Shown in pieces: positions 35,540 through 44,601 of a DNA stretch of 64,000 nt. The DNA comes from Sphingomonas pituitosa NBRC 102491 (lineage in GTDB: Bacteria; Pseudomonadota; Alphaproteobacteria; Sphingomonadales; Sphingomonadaceae). A program made the position numbers and the translations under genes. Location: contig NZ_BCYY01000015.1 in assembly GCF_001598435.1 (NCBI RefSeq), positions 1 through 64,000 on the forward strand, read 5' to 3'. The notes beneath the pieces were generated by a model. It was given only the letters and a program-made list of their open reading frames with translations. It was not told where the DNA came from and did not search any database. Each line of letters begins with the position of its first letter. Positions within the stretch are counted from its first letter, which is position 1.

Positions 35540-36270
35540 CGCGCCCGGCCCGCGTTCTTGCGCTCGATCAACCCGCTGATGTTCCCCAGGGACGCCGTCA
35601 CGAGATAGGCCAGCCCCAGCACATTGGCGCGGTGGAGCCGCTCGATCGAAACACTGTCCAGCGCCTCCAGCCGCTCGCGCGACAGCATCTGGAAGCCGTC
35701 GATACGATAGCGTTGCTCGTCGTGCAGCGTCACTTCGATGACGTTCGCCTCAAGCAAGCCGAGTTCCTGGAACAAGCCATAGACGGGCGCGGCCGCGCCG
35801 ATCCCCGCATGAATGCGGCCGAGCACCCGCGAGACATGCTCCAGATAGCGGCTCGCCCCGCCCTCGGGGAGGAACAGCAGCTCGCCCGTCTCGGTACCCA
35901 CCCTTGGATCGTCGAGATCGACATGCACCGTCGGGCCTTCATCGGGATCACCGCCGTCGCCGGGGACGCCGATCGAGAAGGGCCCGCGTTGCTGGAGTGC
36001 CGGGACGTAGCGGCTTGTCCAGCGTGCACCGTCGAAGAACAGGTTCTCGTCCAATTCGAAGCCGGTGAGCGCCACGGCCTGCAGCCCCTCCCCTTCCGCC
36101 TCGCGAAACAGGATCGGGAATTCGCGCTGTGCGGCTTCGAACTCGGTGGGGAAGATCAGAATCTGGTTGGCGGCATCGCCGAATTCCGCTCCGTGGCGGA
36201 AGGCGACGCGCAGGTCCTGGTGGAGCACATTGTCCAGCGCGACCGGTCTCGTCATTCGAACATCATCCAT
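35536..36270 (-). CDS. SapC-family protein
   Basis: About 244 residues matching SapC, first known from the Campylobacter S-layer locus and common in alphaproteobacterial TonB-receptor operons. Visible family features: LHQDLRVA near the start, the acidic NQILIFPTEFEAAQREFPILF, and the DGFQMLSRERLEAL segment near the end. Biochemical role unknown. Start uncertain: 36270 follows GGAAAC, but 36282 and 36255 are also possible. It sits between the receptor and the cupin-8 gene in one leftward series. Confidence 0.8.
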   Translation of the reverse strand: MDDVRMTRPVALDNVLHQDLRVAFRHGAEFGDAANQILIFPTEFEAAQREFPILFREAEGEGLQAVALTGFELDENLFFDGARWTSRYVPALQQRGPFSIGVPGDGGDPDEGPTVHVDLDDPRVGTETGELLFLPEGGASRYLEHVSRVLGRIHAGIGAAAPVYGLFQELGLLEANVIEVTLHDEQRYRIDGFQMLSRERLEALDSVSIERLHRANVLGLAYLVTASLGNISGLIERKNAGRAR

Positions 36271-36362
36271 GTTTCCGGGCATCGGCGGCCCGGTTCGGGA
36301 GAACCATGGCGCAAAGCCGCCGCCCCCTCAACCGTCCATCCTCCTGCCGCCGATACGGGAAA

Positions 36363-36387
36363 GGGCCGCTGCACCAGGCAGCGACCC
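36363..36387 (-). terminator. Hairpin between the third receptor and sapC
   Basis: Leftward reading gives GGGTCGCTGC, a 5-nt loop, GCAGCGGCCC (one G:U-type mismatch), then TTTCCC. It lies 33 bp after the receptor stop and may reduce transcription into sapC or stabilise receptor mRNA. Confidence 0.5.
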
Positions 36388-36419
36388 TCCCCTCTCCACT
36401 CGCGCGATTGCGCGGCAGC

Positions 36420-39400
36420 TCAGAACTTGAAGCGCGCGCCTGCCAGGAAGCGGCGGTCGAGTTCCTGCGCGAACCACAGCTCGCTCTTGTCGCGGGCATA
36501 GGTCCGTACGCTTGCCTTGGTCAGGTTGATGCCTTCCAGCGTCAACGCTACCCGCGGCGTCACCTCGTAGCTGATGTTCATGTCGAGCTGGCCGAAGGGC
36601 GCGGTGAACTCGGGGTTCCGCGAGCCCTGGCGGTTGATGCCCGACAGGTACTTGTCGCGCCAGTTATAGGCGAGACGTGCCGAGATGCCGTTCTTGTCGT
36701 AGATCAGCGTGGTGCTGAACGTGTCGCTCAGGCCGAGCAGCGCGAACTGGTCCTGGGCCGGATTGGCACCCAGGTTGAAGCCCACGTCGCCGCGCACCAG
36801 CGTGTACGCCGCAGCGACACCGATGCCGGTGCTGCCGAGGAAGTACTGGCCAGCCAGTTCGACGCCGTAGATTTCGGCGTCCTTGTTGTTGATCGGCTGC
36901 GTAACCTGGAACTGGTACAGCGGATCGGCCGAATTTCCGCGCAGATCATACTGGTTGTTGATCGCCTTGACGTAATTGTCGTCCAGTGCGCGGGTCGAGT
37001 TGTTGTAGTTCGCCTGGAACTCGGTGGTCGCCGCCGCGAGCGAGCCGCGGTTGGCGATCAGCGCCGACATCACGAACAGATTCACGTCGCTGATGTCCGC
37101 GCCGAGCGCCTTGAGCGCGTCGTTCGCCTGGCCCGAACGGCTGCCTGCCGCACCCGAGCTGGGATCGCGCAGGCCGAACAGCGGCGAGGTGAACTGGCCG
37201 TTGCCGACGAAGTTGTGCACCCGCTTGTCAAAGAACGCGACCGACACATAGCTGTCCGGCTTGAAATACCATTCCAGCGATGCGTCGAAATTGTCCGAAA
37301 TCAGCGGCGAAAGGCGGGCGTTCCCGATGGAAGCGCTGGGAATGCCGCCATTGTTGGTCGGGCGCGGCGGACCGCCGACCGTGGTTGCGGTGAACAGGTT
37401 GTTGTAGTTCGGCCGCGCGATCGTCTTGCTGTACGACAGACGGGCAAGCAGGTTACGCTGCAGTTCGACCTGGAAGTCGACCTGCGGCAGCACGTTGTCA
37501 TAGGAATGCGATTCGTCGAACTGGCTGGTGTTGGTCAGCGACACCACCACGGTGAAGTCGTTGTCCGAAACCCAGTCCAGCGCCGAGGGAATCGCCACCT
37601 GCGAGATCGAGCGCGACTTGGTGCGCTCGTAGCGGATGCCGGCGACTAGGCGCGCCGGCGCATTGCCGACTTCGCCCTTCCAGGTCAGCTGGCCATAGGC
37701 TGCCCAGATGTCTTCCTTGACGCGGTTGTTGTTGTTGCCGGTGATGCCAACCGCATTGCCGCGGCCCGCATAATAGGACGACAGGATCGGATACAGCTTC
37801 GATGCGTCGCCACGGAAGGCGACCTTCGAGTCCGGGTCCGAACCCGGGTCATATTTGTCGAACTTGCACTCGAGGCAGAAGGACTTGACCAGCCCTGGGG
37901 CCAGCCGCTCGACGTCACCGGGGTTGGCGATACCCCAGTCGCCCAGCGTCTGCTGGGTGCTGACGAAGGTCTGGCGCATGTCGGTCTTGCGATAGTTTGC
38001 ACCGAACTCGAACTTGCTCTCGTTGCCGAGATCCCAGCCGAAATCGACGCGCGCCTCGCGCACCAGTTGCTCCTGGGTCGACTTGTTGGTGCGGCCGATC
38101 TGGCTGCCCAGCGAGGTCAGGTTGAGCGGCACCGAGCCCAGCGTGATGTCCTGCTTCGGAATGCCGGCGCCGCTATAGTCCACCGAGTGCGCGGCGACGA
38201 CGTTGGCTCCCATGCCGACCAGGGTCGAGCTGACGCCGTTCGGATTGTCCGGCAGGCTCGACGACTTGGAGATGTGCCCGTCGAGGCGCATCGAGAGGTT
38301 GCTCGCCAGCTGCCAGTCGGCACCGAGCCCGAAATCGGTCAGGCGGTTCTTCTGGGCGCGCGACTGGGCCTCGAAGCCCTCGTCCTTGAAGCCGTTGATC
38401 GTCTCGTGGAGATAGGTTGCCGTCGCGACGGTGGTGTTGCCGTCGAAATGCACCTCGTCGAACGGACGGCTGAACCAGTTGGACAGGTCCGAACGGGTCT
38501 CGCGCTGGCGGTTCTGCGCATAGAGCGCATCGGCGGTCAGCGTCAGCGAGTCGGTCGGCTTGAACTGCACCACGGCCTGGCCGTTGATGCGCTCGCGGCT
38601 GCCTTCGGCATAGTGGTAGCGGCTGTCGTTCGGGATCGCGACCAGCTGGTTGGCGTTGGTGGGCACGCCCTTGACGATCGTGCAGTTCGCGCTCACCGCC
38701 GTCTGGCTGGCCGGGCACACCGTGTTGTTGCGGGTGAAGCCGCCGTTGACGAAGCTGCTGTACGGAACGATGTTCCAGTCGTTCGACGTCGCCGCGATCG
38801 AGGTGAAGTTACGCTTCTGGTAGCTGCCGAACAGCTCGACGCCGAAGCGCTGGTCCGCATCGCTCCAGCCGACCACGCCCGAGAATTCCGGGGTCACCTT
38901 CGCGCCGCAATCGAGGCAGCCGTTCACGCTGGTGTCGTATACTGCCTTGGCGCCGATGCTGCCGTTCAGACCCGGCTTGCTGCCGTTGTCGAGCGGGCGG
39001 CGGGTGACGACGTTGATCGTCGCGCCGATGCCCCCCGACGGCACCGCTGCGCGCCCGGTCTTGTACACTTCCAGCGTGCGCACGCCCTCGGTCGCCAGGT
39101 TCGAGAAGTCGAACGAACGGGTAGTGCCCTGCGCGCCGTCCGCGTTCTGGTCACCGCCCACTACCGAAATCGCCGCCGAGGCGAGCTGGCGCCCGTTCAG
39201 CGTGACGAGGTTGTACTGCGGACCGAAGCCGCGAACCGTGACCTGCGAGCCTTCACCGTTGGTGCGGTTGATCGACACGCCAGGAATACGCTGCAGCGAC
39301 TCTGCGAGGTTGGTATCCGGAAACTTGCCGATGTCTTCGGCCGAGATCGCATCCACGATACCCGGAGCCTCGCGCTTGATCGCGATCGAGCGTTCAAGCG

Positions 39401-39575
39401 AAGCGCGAATACCGGTGACGACGACTTCTTCGCCCTGCCCGGCTTCTTGCTGCGCCGCGCCATTGGCAACGTTGTCGGTCTGTGCTTGTGCAATCGTTGG
39501 CAAGACCATGCAGGCAGCCACTGCCATCATGGAAGCCGAGCGCGACCATATAGTCGAACGCGAAACGCTTTTCAT
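36420..39575 (-). CDS. TonB-dependent receptor, substrate unknown
   Basis: 1051-residue outer-membrane receptor. Signal peptide to about residue 31 (AQA/QT), TonB box EEVVVTGI at 49-56, plug signatures AEDIGKFPDTNLAESLQRIPG and VTVRGFGPQYNLVTLNGRQ, and a barrel ending LAGARFKF. It leads a sapC/cupin-8 pair. No carbohydrate enzyme lies alongside and the nearest metabolic gene is CitE-like, so the substrate cannot be assigned. It is expressed leftward from a 273-bp upstream region that has a TTGACA box and a dyad. Confidence 0.9.
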   Translation of the reverse strand: MKSVSRSTIWSRSASMMAVAACMVLPTIAQAQTDNVANGAAQQEAGQGEEVVVTGIRASLERSIAIKREAPGIVDAISAEDIGKFPDTNLAESLQRIPGVSINRTNGEGSQVTVRGFGPQYNLVTLNGRQLASAAISVVGGDQNADGAQGTTRSFDFSNLATEGVRTLEVYKTGRAAVPSGGIGATINVVTRRPLDNGSKPGLNGSIGAKAVYDTSVNGCLDCGAKVTPEFSGVVGWSDADQRFGVELFGSYQKRNFTSIAATSNDWNIVPYSSFVNGGFTRNNTVCPASQTAVSANCTIVKGVPTNANQLVAIPNDSRYHYAEGSRERINGQAVVQFKPTDSLTLTADALYAQNRQRETRSDLSNWFSRPFDEVHFDGNTTVATATYLHETINGFKDEGFEAQSRAQKNRLTDFGLGADWQLASNLSMRLDGHISKSSSLPDNPNGVSSTLVGMGANVVAAHSVDYSGAGIPKQDITLGSVPLNLTSLGSQIGRTNKSTQEQLVREARVDFGWDLGNESKFEFGANYRKTDMRQTFVSTQQTLGDWGIANPGDVERLAPGLVKSFCLECKFDKYDPGSDPDSKVAFRGDASKLYPILSSYYAGRGNAVGITGNNNNRVKEDIWAAYGQLTWKGEVGNAPARLVAGIRYERTKSRSISQVAIPSALDWVSDNDFTVVVSLTNTSQFDESHSYDNVLPQVDFQVELQRNLLARLSYSKTIARPNYNNLFTATTVGGPPRPTNNGGIPSASIGNARLSPLISDNFDASLEWYFKPDSYVSVAFFDKRVHNFVGNGQFTSPLFGLRDPSSGAAGSRSGQANDALKALGADISDVNLFVMSALIANRGSLAAATTEFQANYNNSTRALDDNYVKAINNQYDLRGNSADPLYQFQVTQPINNKDAEIYGVELAGQYFLGSTGIGVAAAYTLVRGDVGFNLGANPAQDQFALLGLSDTFSTTLIYDKNGISARLAYNWRDKYLSGINRQGSRNPEFTAPFGQLDMNISYEVTPRVALTLEGINLTKASVRTYARDKSELWFAQELDRRFLAGARFKF

Positions 39576-39673
39576 GTCCCCTCCTCTGCCGACATTGTTC
39601 GTCGGAAACCGTTTTTGCTGCGAATACCCCGATGCATTCGCAGCCGCGATATCGCTACCATCGGTCGCTACAT

Positions 39674-39690
39674 TGTCAATGTTTGAAACA
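39674..39690 (-). promoter_or_regulatory. Receptor promoter: dyad adjacent to a -35 box
   Basis: Leftward, the 11-bp palindrome TGTTTCAAACA (39690-39680) is followed at once by a consensus -35 TTGACA (39679-39674), about 100 bp upstream of the receptor ATG. A TAGCGA stretch 16 bases on is a weak -10. A regulator bound at the dyad would touch RNA polymerase. The region is AT-richer than its surroundings. Confidence 0.45.
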
Positions 39691-39848
39691 AAAAGCTGTT
39701 GGACAGGTTTGATTTTGTTCGCCGGTGTGTTTTCGAGGTTACAGCTCGAAAATGACTTTCACCTGTGCAACAAACTTGCAAAAGTCGCCGCAGCGCCGCA
39801 ATCTGTCGGACTGAAACGGGTTACATCGGGGAAATTGCGCGCCGGGCG

Positions 39849-40691
39849 TTATTCCGCGCGGGCTAACAGGCGGCGCGCCTGCTCAAGGTGCGGACGGTCG
39901 ATCATCTTGCCGTGAAGGCGCAGGGCCCCGGCCGCCGGGCTGGCGACGAAAGCCGCCACGATCTCCTGCGCGGCGGCGATCTCCGCTTCACTAGGGGTGA
40001 AACCGCGATGGATCGCCTCGATCTGCGCGGGATGAATTGCGAGCATGCCCGTGAATCCGTCGCGACGTCCGCGCGCGACATAGGCGGCGAGTCCGTCGCC
40101 GTCGGCGATGTCCGGGTAGACCGTCTCGATCGCCGACACGCCGGCAGCATGCGCTGCGAACAATGCAAGCGAGCGCACCATTGCGAACGGCGCCGTGTAG
40201 CCGCCGTCACTTTCCCGGGCGCTGACGGCGCCGATCGCGGCGGGCAGGTCCTCCGCGCCCCAGGTAAGCCCGGCGAGATGGGCCGCGACTTCGCCATAGC
40301 TGCCCAACTGGAACAGCGCGGCGGGCGTTTCGGTGGCGATGGGCAGGATCGGCGGGCACACCGCGCCGCTTTGTGCCACCAGCGCTACCAGGCTGCGGAT
40401 TGCGGTGGCGCCGTCGGCCTTGGGCAGTACCAGTCCTGCCGGGCGACAGGATGCAAGCGCGGCCAGATCATCGGCAATGGCGGCGGTGCCCAGCGGGTTC
40501 ACCCGGACGAAGCACGGCGTGTCGGGCATGTCAGCCAGCCATGCGCCGATCGCCTCGCGAGCGAAGTCCTTGCGTTCGGCCACGACCGAGTCTTCGAGAT
40601 CGAGGATCAGCGCATCCGCACCGCTCGCGGCGGCCTTGGCGAAACGCTCCGGGCGATCGCCCGGCACGAACAACAGCGATCTAAGGCGCAT
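39849..40691 (-). CDS. CitE-like HpcH/HpaI-family lyase
   Basis: 280-residue TIM-barrel protein of the citrate-lyase-beta/malyl-CoA-lyase family. Seen: the N-terminal SLLFVPGDRPERFAKA, the metal-binding ALILDLEDSV, VRVNPLGT, LVLPKADG, and the closing GMLAIHPAQIEAIH. Relatives cleave or form (S)-citramalyl-CoA, malyl-CoA or similar CoA esters with Mg2+. No CitD/CitF partners are present, so it is a stand-alone member of uncertain substrate. AGGGGG lies before the ATG, but both are inside a 12-bp inverted repeat. Confidence 0.83.
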   Translation of the reverse strand: MRLRSLLFVPGDRPERFAKAAASGADALILDLEDSVVAERKDFAREAIGAWLADMPDTPCFVRVNPLGTAAIADDLAALASCRPAGLVLPKADGATAIRSLVALVAQSGAVCPPILPIATETPAALFQLGSYGEVAAHLAGLTWGAEDLPAAIGAVSARESDGGYTAPFAMVRSLALFAAHAAGVSAIETVYPDIADGDGLAAYVARGRRDGFTGMLAIHPAQIEAIHRGFTPSEAEIAAAQEIVAAFVASPAAGALRLHGKMIDRPHLEQARRLLARAE

Positions 40692-40724
40692 GGCATCCCC
40701 CTCCCGTTTTGCGGGGATGCCATG
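40689..40724 (-). promoter_or_regulatory. Perfect 12-bp hairpin covering the citE-like start
   Basis: Arms CATGGCATCCCC (40689-40700) and GGGGATGCCATG (40713-40724), 12-nt loop. In the leftward mRNA the 3' arm holds the end of the ribosome-binding site and the ATG itself, so folding would hide the start codon. It may equally be a protein-binding dyad. Confidence 0.6.
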
Positions 40725-40765
40725 GCATCATCAGGGCCGCGCTGGCAACAGCCCGACCCTTTCGA

Positions 40766-41545
40766 TCATTCGCCGCTGCCCGGTTCGGCGATCTTGCGGT
40801 GCTGCTCGGCGGTGACCGATTGCGGCAGCACCCCGGCCCCGGCAACCTGCAGCTTGTTGGAGATGCCGGAGACGATGTTGTCCGTCCCCTTCATCAGCGC
40901 GGTCCAGCCATCCTTGGCGACGTCCACCGGATCGGACTTGCTCTCGCTCTGTCCGACCTTGGTGTCCATCATGCCGGCGCGCTCGAAGAACTCGGTCTCG
41001 ACCGGGCCCGGCAGCAGCGTGGTGATGGTGATGCCCTTCACGTCCTTTAGTTCGTTGCGGATCGCCGCGGCGAAATTGTCCACGAACGCCTTGGTGCCGT
41101 TGTACACCGCCTGGAAGCTGCCAGGGATCCAGCCCGCGATCGATCCGGTGATCAGCACCTTGCCCTCACCCGCGTCGCGCATCTGGCGCAGCACCTTCTG
41201 TAGCAGATAGACGGTGCCGGTGACGTTGGTGTCGACCACATGTCGCCATTCGGAGACGTCCTGGTCGAGGAAGCCGCCGCCCAGGCCATGCCCGGCATTG
41301 GCGCAGAGCAGGTCGATCCGCCGCCCGCCGGCCGCCGACAGCAGCCGGTCGACGCCTTCGATGGTCGAGAGGTCGGTCTCGACCGACTGGACGTCAACGC
41401 CCTCGCCCTTCAGCGCCGCGGCGGCGTCGACCAGCGGGGTGTCGGCCACCACCAGCAGGTCGTAGCCGTCGCGCGCCGCGAGACGCGCCAGTTCCAGGCC
41501 GATGCCGCTCGAGGCACCGGTCACGATTGCAAATTTGTTCGCCAT
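40766..41545 (-). CDS. Short-chain dehydrogenase/reductase
   Basis: 259-residue SDR. NAD(P) motif TGASSGIG near residue 9, NAGHGLGGG at the middle strand, catalytic YNGTK, then LLPGPVETEFF. The C-terminal extension, SNKLQVAGAGVLP through an acidic end, is typical of SDRs in alphaproteobacterial stress operons. Substrate unknown. AAGGAAG precedes the ATG. It is the last gene of a four-gene leftward operon, 13 bp after the zinc dehydrogenase. Confidence 0.83.
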   Translation of the reverse strand: MANKFAIVTGASSGIGLELARLAARDGYDLLVVADTPLVDAAAALKGEGVDVQSVETDLSTIEGVDRLLSAAGGRRIDLLCANAGHGLGGGFLDQDVSEWRHVVDTNVTGTVYLLQKVLRQMRDAGEGKVLITGSIAGWIPGSFQAVYNGTKAFVDNFAAAIRNELKDVKGITITTLLPGPVETEFFERAGMMDTKVGQSESKSDPVDVAKDGWTALMKGTDNIVSGISNKLQVAGAGVLPQSVTAEQHRKIAEPGSGE

Positions 41546-41558
41546 GTTCGGTGCTTCC

Positions 41559-42749
41559 TTATTCGGCCGCCAGCGCCATGCCGGGCTTCAGCACGACCTT
41601 GGTCACTTCGTTCTGGTTGTCGTGGAACATCTTGTAGCCCTGCGGGGCCTGCTCCAGCGGCAGCGTGTGGCTGATCAGGAAGGTCGTATCGATCTTCTCT
41701 TCCATGATCGCGTTGAGCAGCGCGGGCATGTAGTGCTGGACATGGGTCTGGCCGGTCTTGAGCGTCAGCCCCTTCTCCATCAGCGCGCCGAGCGGGAACT
41801 TGTCGACGAAGCCGCCGTACACGGCCGGCATCGAGACGCGGCCGCCCTTGCGGCAGGCGAGGATCGCCTGGCGGATCGAGTGGATGCGATCGGTGCCGAG
41901 GAAGGTCGATTTCTTGATCTGGTCGAGCACGTTGTCGACGAAGAAGCCGTGCGCCTCCAGCCCGACGGAATCGATCACCGCATCAGGGCCGATGCCGCCG
42001 GTCATCTCGAACAGCGCGGCCGCCGTGTCCGTCTCCTCGAAGTTGATCGTCTCCGCGCCGAAGCGGCGGGCGAGTTCGAGGCGGCGCGGAAAATGGTCGA
42101 TCGCGATCACGCGCTCGGCGCCCATCAGGAACGCCGACTGCACCGCGAACAGCCCGACCGGGCCGCAGCCCCACACGGCAACCGTATCGCCCGGCTCGAT
42201 GTCGGCATTTTCCGCCGCCATCCATCCGGTGGGCAGGATGTCGGACAGGAACAGCACCTTGTCGTCCTCGACCCCGTCCGGGATCACGATCGGGCCGACA
42301 TCGCTGAACGGCACGCGGACATATTCGGCCTGGCCGCCGGCGTAGCCGCCGGTGAGGTGGCTATAACCGAACAGCCCGGCCATCGGCTGGCCGTACATTT
42401 CCTGGCCGATATCCTGGTTGTCGGCGGGAAGCCCGTTCTCGCAGGCCGAATATTGGTGCTTGCCGCAATGATAGCAGGACCCGCAGGAGATGGTGAACGG
42501 CACCACCACGCGCTGCCCCTTCTTCAGGGTAGAACCCGCACCGACCTCGACAACCTCGCCCATGAACTCGTGGCCGAGGATGTCGCCGGCCATCATCGTC
42601 GGGATGAAGCCGTCATAGAGGTGGAGGTCCGACCCGCAGATCGCGGTCGAGGTGATCTTGATGATCGCGTCGCGCGGGTTGAGGATTTCGGGATCGTCGA
42701 CCGTGTCGACGCGGACGTCATGCTTGCCGTGCCAGGTGAGTGCGCGCAT
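41559..42749 (-). CDS. Zinc-dependent alcohol dehydrogenase (formaldehyde-dehydrogenase-like MDR)
   Basis: 396-residue medium-chain dehydrogenase. Catalytic zinc ligands lie in CGSDLH and GHEFMGE, a four-cysteine structural-zinc loop reads [15 protein letters not shown], and the NAD site is [11 protein letters not shown]. The length and the [15 protein letters not shown] loop place it with the glutathione-independent formaldehyde-dehydrogenase-like group, which often acts on small aldehydes or alcohols. Its ATG overlaps the SRPBCC stop by one base (TGATG). Confidence 0.85.
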   Translation of the reverse strand: MRALTWHGKHDVRVDTVDDPEILNPRDAIIKITSTAICGSDLHLYDGFIPTMMAGDILGHEFMGEVVEVGAGSTLKKGQRVVVPFTISCGSCYHCGKHQYSACENGLPADNQDIGQEMYGQPMAGLFGYSHLTGGYAGGQAEYVRVPFSDVGPIVIPDGVEDDKVLFLSDILPTGWMAAENADIEPGDTVAVWGCGPVGLFAVQSAFLMGAERVIAIDHFPRRLELARRFGAETINFEETDTAAALFEMTGGIGPDAVIDSVGLEAHGFFVDNVLDQIKKSTFLGTDRIHSIRQAILACRKGGRVSMPAVYGGFVDKFPLGALMEKGLTLKTGQTHVQHYMPALLNAIMEEKIDTTFLISHTLPLEQAPQGYKMFHDNQNEVTKVVLKPGMALAAE

Positions 42750-43342
42750 CAGCTCCGCTCCTCTTCGAGTTGCTTGTGGGTGCGCGACGATGTCGCGACT
42801 TCGCCGGTTTCCATCAGCTGCTTGAAGCGCCGCAGGTCGCGCTGCGCCTGCATCTTCGGCTCGCGCTGGAAGATGCGCGAGATGACGCGCCCCAACGTGC
42901 CGAACGGCTGGTCGTAGTTGATCGTTGCCACCACCACCGTGCCCCGGCTGCCGGCATCGCGGAATTCGATGCGGCCGCTGTTGGGAATATCGGCACCTTC
43001 CTCGGACGCCCAGGCGATCAGCTCGCCTTCGCGATCCTCGGTGATCCGCGACTCCCACTCGACGATGCCGCCGCCGGGCGACTTGACCACCCAGTGGCTA
43101 CGCTCGCGATCGAGCACGTCGATCCGCACGACATTGTCGAGAACGGAGGGAAGATTGCTGAAATCGCGCCAGAAGGCGTAGAGTTCGTCGCGCGGGCGAT
43201 TGATCGTCACCGCGCGGGCGACGAGCTTGTCGCCGCGCTGGACGATCAGGCCATCGGTCGCCTCGTCAATCGCCTCGCGTTCGTTGTTGGCAGTACTCAG
43301 CGGCGCGTCGTCGTGGGACGCGCGGTTCATCGTGTCAGCCAT
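42749..43342 (-). CDS. SRPBCC-family (polyketide cyclase/dehydrase-like) protein
   Basis: 197-residue START-like fold protein. The core runs from [20 protein letters not shown] through [10 protein letters not shown] to a [20 protein letters not shown] helix. This family binds hydrophobic ligands in a deep cavity; catalytic residues cannot be assigned. The first 40 residues are polar and probably disordered. Its pairing with a zinc dehydrogenase, an SDR and a small acidic protein recurs in sphingomonads and suggests stress physiology, which is inference. Confidence 0.8.
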   Translation of the reverse strand: MADTMNRASHDDAPLSTANNEREAIDEATDGLIVQRGDKLVARAVTINRPRDELYAFWRDFSNLPSVLDNVVRIDVLDRERSHWVVKSPGGGIVEWESRITEDREGELIAWASEEGADIPNSGRIEFRDAGSRGTVVVATINYDQPFGTLGRVISRIFQREPKMQAQRDLRRFKQLMETGEVATSSRTHKQLEEERS

Positions 43343-43365
43343 GGTTGTACTCCTGTCGGAGGGCG

Positions 43366-43515
43366 TCAGCCCCGGGGTGAGCCCGGGAGGCGTTCGGGCG
43401 TGTCGTCGTCGCCTTCGGCGGGCGCCTGGTTGGAGGTGCCGCTGGGGTTGGTCTCGGTCGAGCCGGGGTCGCGCTGTTCGTCGCGCACCTCGGGATCGTT
43501 CGGCGGGGTAGCCAT
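43366..43515 (-). CDS. Small acidic disordered protein (49 aa)
   Basis: First gene of the operon, with AGGAGAC before the ATG at 43515 and 23 bp to the next gene. The product is almost entirely polar (MATPPNDPEVRDEQRDPG, then serine/threonine/asparagine-rich, then EGDDDTPERLPGSPRG), with no hydrophobic core, so it is predicted to be disordered. No known family; support is the ribosome-binding site and operon position. Confidence 0.6.
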   Translation of the reverse strand: MATPPNDPEVRDEQRDPGSTETNPSGTSNQAPAEGDDDTPERLPGSPRG

Positions 43516-43582
43516 GATCCAGTCTCCTGCACTTGGGGAGGGCGTGCCTAGGGAAACCACCGGCAAAGGCGCTGGTTGCAAA

Positions 43583-43597
43583 TTATGTTTGACATAA
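43583..43597. promoter_or_regulatory. AT-rich dyad upstream of the 49-aa gene
   Basis: TTATGTTTGACATAA: 6-bp arms TTATGT/ACATAA around three bases, 68 bp upstream of the small-protein start. It contrasts with the GC-rich surroundings. Probably a regulator site or promoter part rather than a terminator, because the stem is weak. Confidence 0.4.
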
Positions 43598-43626
43598 CGT
43601 GGGTTAGGCTTGGGAGGGGCCCCAGG

Positions 43627-44601
43627 TTACCGCCCGTAGATCCGGTCCAGCACCTCGGCGGAACGTGCGAAATGCTCTGCCTCCGCATTGAAGCGCTGCG
43701 AACGGGCCAGCTGCTCCGCCCATGCTGCAGCCGCCCGCCCGCCCCAGGCATCCGGGGGGCTCGCCAGCGCGGTCTTCGACGTGCCGGTGAACCGCTCCGC
43801 AACGAAGTCGTAGAAGCTGCCATCGACGTTGCGCAGTGCCGCGCCGCCCTCCGTCCCGTAGAACACGGCCGCAATCTCCGCATCGGCACCCGCATGCACC
43901 TGCCACGAGCAGGCGAGCCGCACATCGGTGCCGCCCGCACGGAAGGCGGCGGTGGCATAATCCTCCACCTGGTCGGGCCCTAGCGGCTGCCCCTTGGCGC
44001 GCAGCGAGGCCGCAACCCCGTCCACGGCCGGAAAGCCCAGCGTCCACAGCGCCAGATCGACCAGATGCACCCCCAGATCGATCACGCAGCCGCCGCCCGA
44101 CTGCGCCGGATCGTAGAACCACGGCTTGTCCGGCCCATAGGCATTGTGGAACACCAGATCGACCGCGAACACCTGGCCAAGTGCGCCGCTCCGCACCAGC
44201 GCGGCGATCGCCTGCATGCCGTCCGTATGGCGATAGGAGAGATCCACCCCGAGCAGCCGATCGGCAGTGCGTGCGGCGTCGATCACCGCCTCCACTTCGC
44301 GCGCGGTCCGGCCGAGCGGCTTCTGGCAGAACACCGCCACCCCCGCGTCCAGCGCGCGGATGCTCTGTTCGGCATGCATCGCGCTGGGCGTGGCGATGAC
44401 GATGCCGTCAAGCCCCAGCCCCAGCAGGGCGTCCAGTCCGTCAACCGCCTGCGCGTCCGGGGCGAGCGCCCGCGCCTGCTCGGCGCATTCCGGCGACGGA
44501 TCGGCAAAGGCAGCGGCCTCGATGGCGCCGGTGGCGATCATCGCTTCCATGCGGTGGCGGCCGATCCAGCCGGTGCCCAGAAATCCGACGCGCGGCCTCA
44601 T
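43627..44601 (-). CDS. Gfo/Idh/MocA-family oxidoreductase
   Basis: 324-residue NAD(P)-dependent sugar/inositol dehydrogenase-type protein. Rossmann motif VGFLGTGWIGRHR at the start, the signature VFCQKPLGRTAREVEAVI (with the catalytic-lysine motif EKP varied to QKP), and GGGCVIDLGVHLVDLALWTL. These enzymes oxidise or reduce ring hydroxyls of sugars or inositols. It overlaps the upstream dehydrogenase gene by ATGA. With myo-inositol-phosphate synthase nearby, an inositol- or sugar-ketone role is plausible, not shown. Confidence 0.85.
   Translation of the reverse strand: MRPRVGFLGTGWIGRHRMEAMIATGAIEAAAFADPSPECAEQARALAPDAQAVDGLDALLGLGLDGIVIATPSAMHAEQSIRALDAGVAVFCQKPLGRTAREVEAVIDAARTADRLLGVDLSYRHTDGMQAIAALVRSGALGQVFAVDLVFHNAYGPDKPWFYDPAQSGGGCVIDLGVHLVDLALWTLGFPAVDGVAASLRAKGQPLGPDQVEDYATAAFRAGGTDVRLACSWQVHAGADAEIAAVFYGTEGGAALRNVDGSFYDFVAERFTGTSKTALASPPDAWGGRAAAAWAEQLARSQRFNAEAEHFARSAEVLDRIYGR

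Noticed and set aside
33611..35608. A rightward 665-codon frame opposite the PEP-CTERM and cupin-8 genes
   Set aside because: Spans two real genes and the terminator on the other strand and shows no motifs.
43555..43580. GGAAAC-N17-GTT on the plus strand, as an EcfG-type promoter
   Set aside because: It deviates from GGAAC and points into the 3' end of a convergent gene, with nothing to drive.
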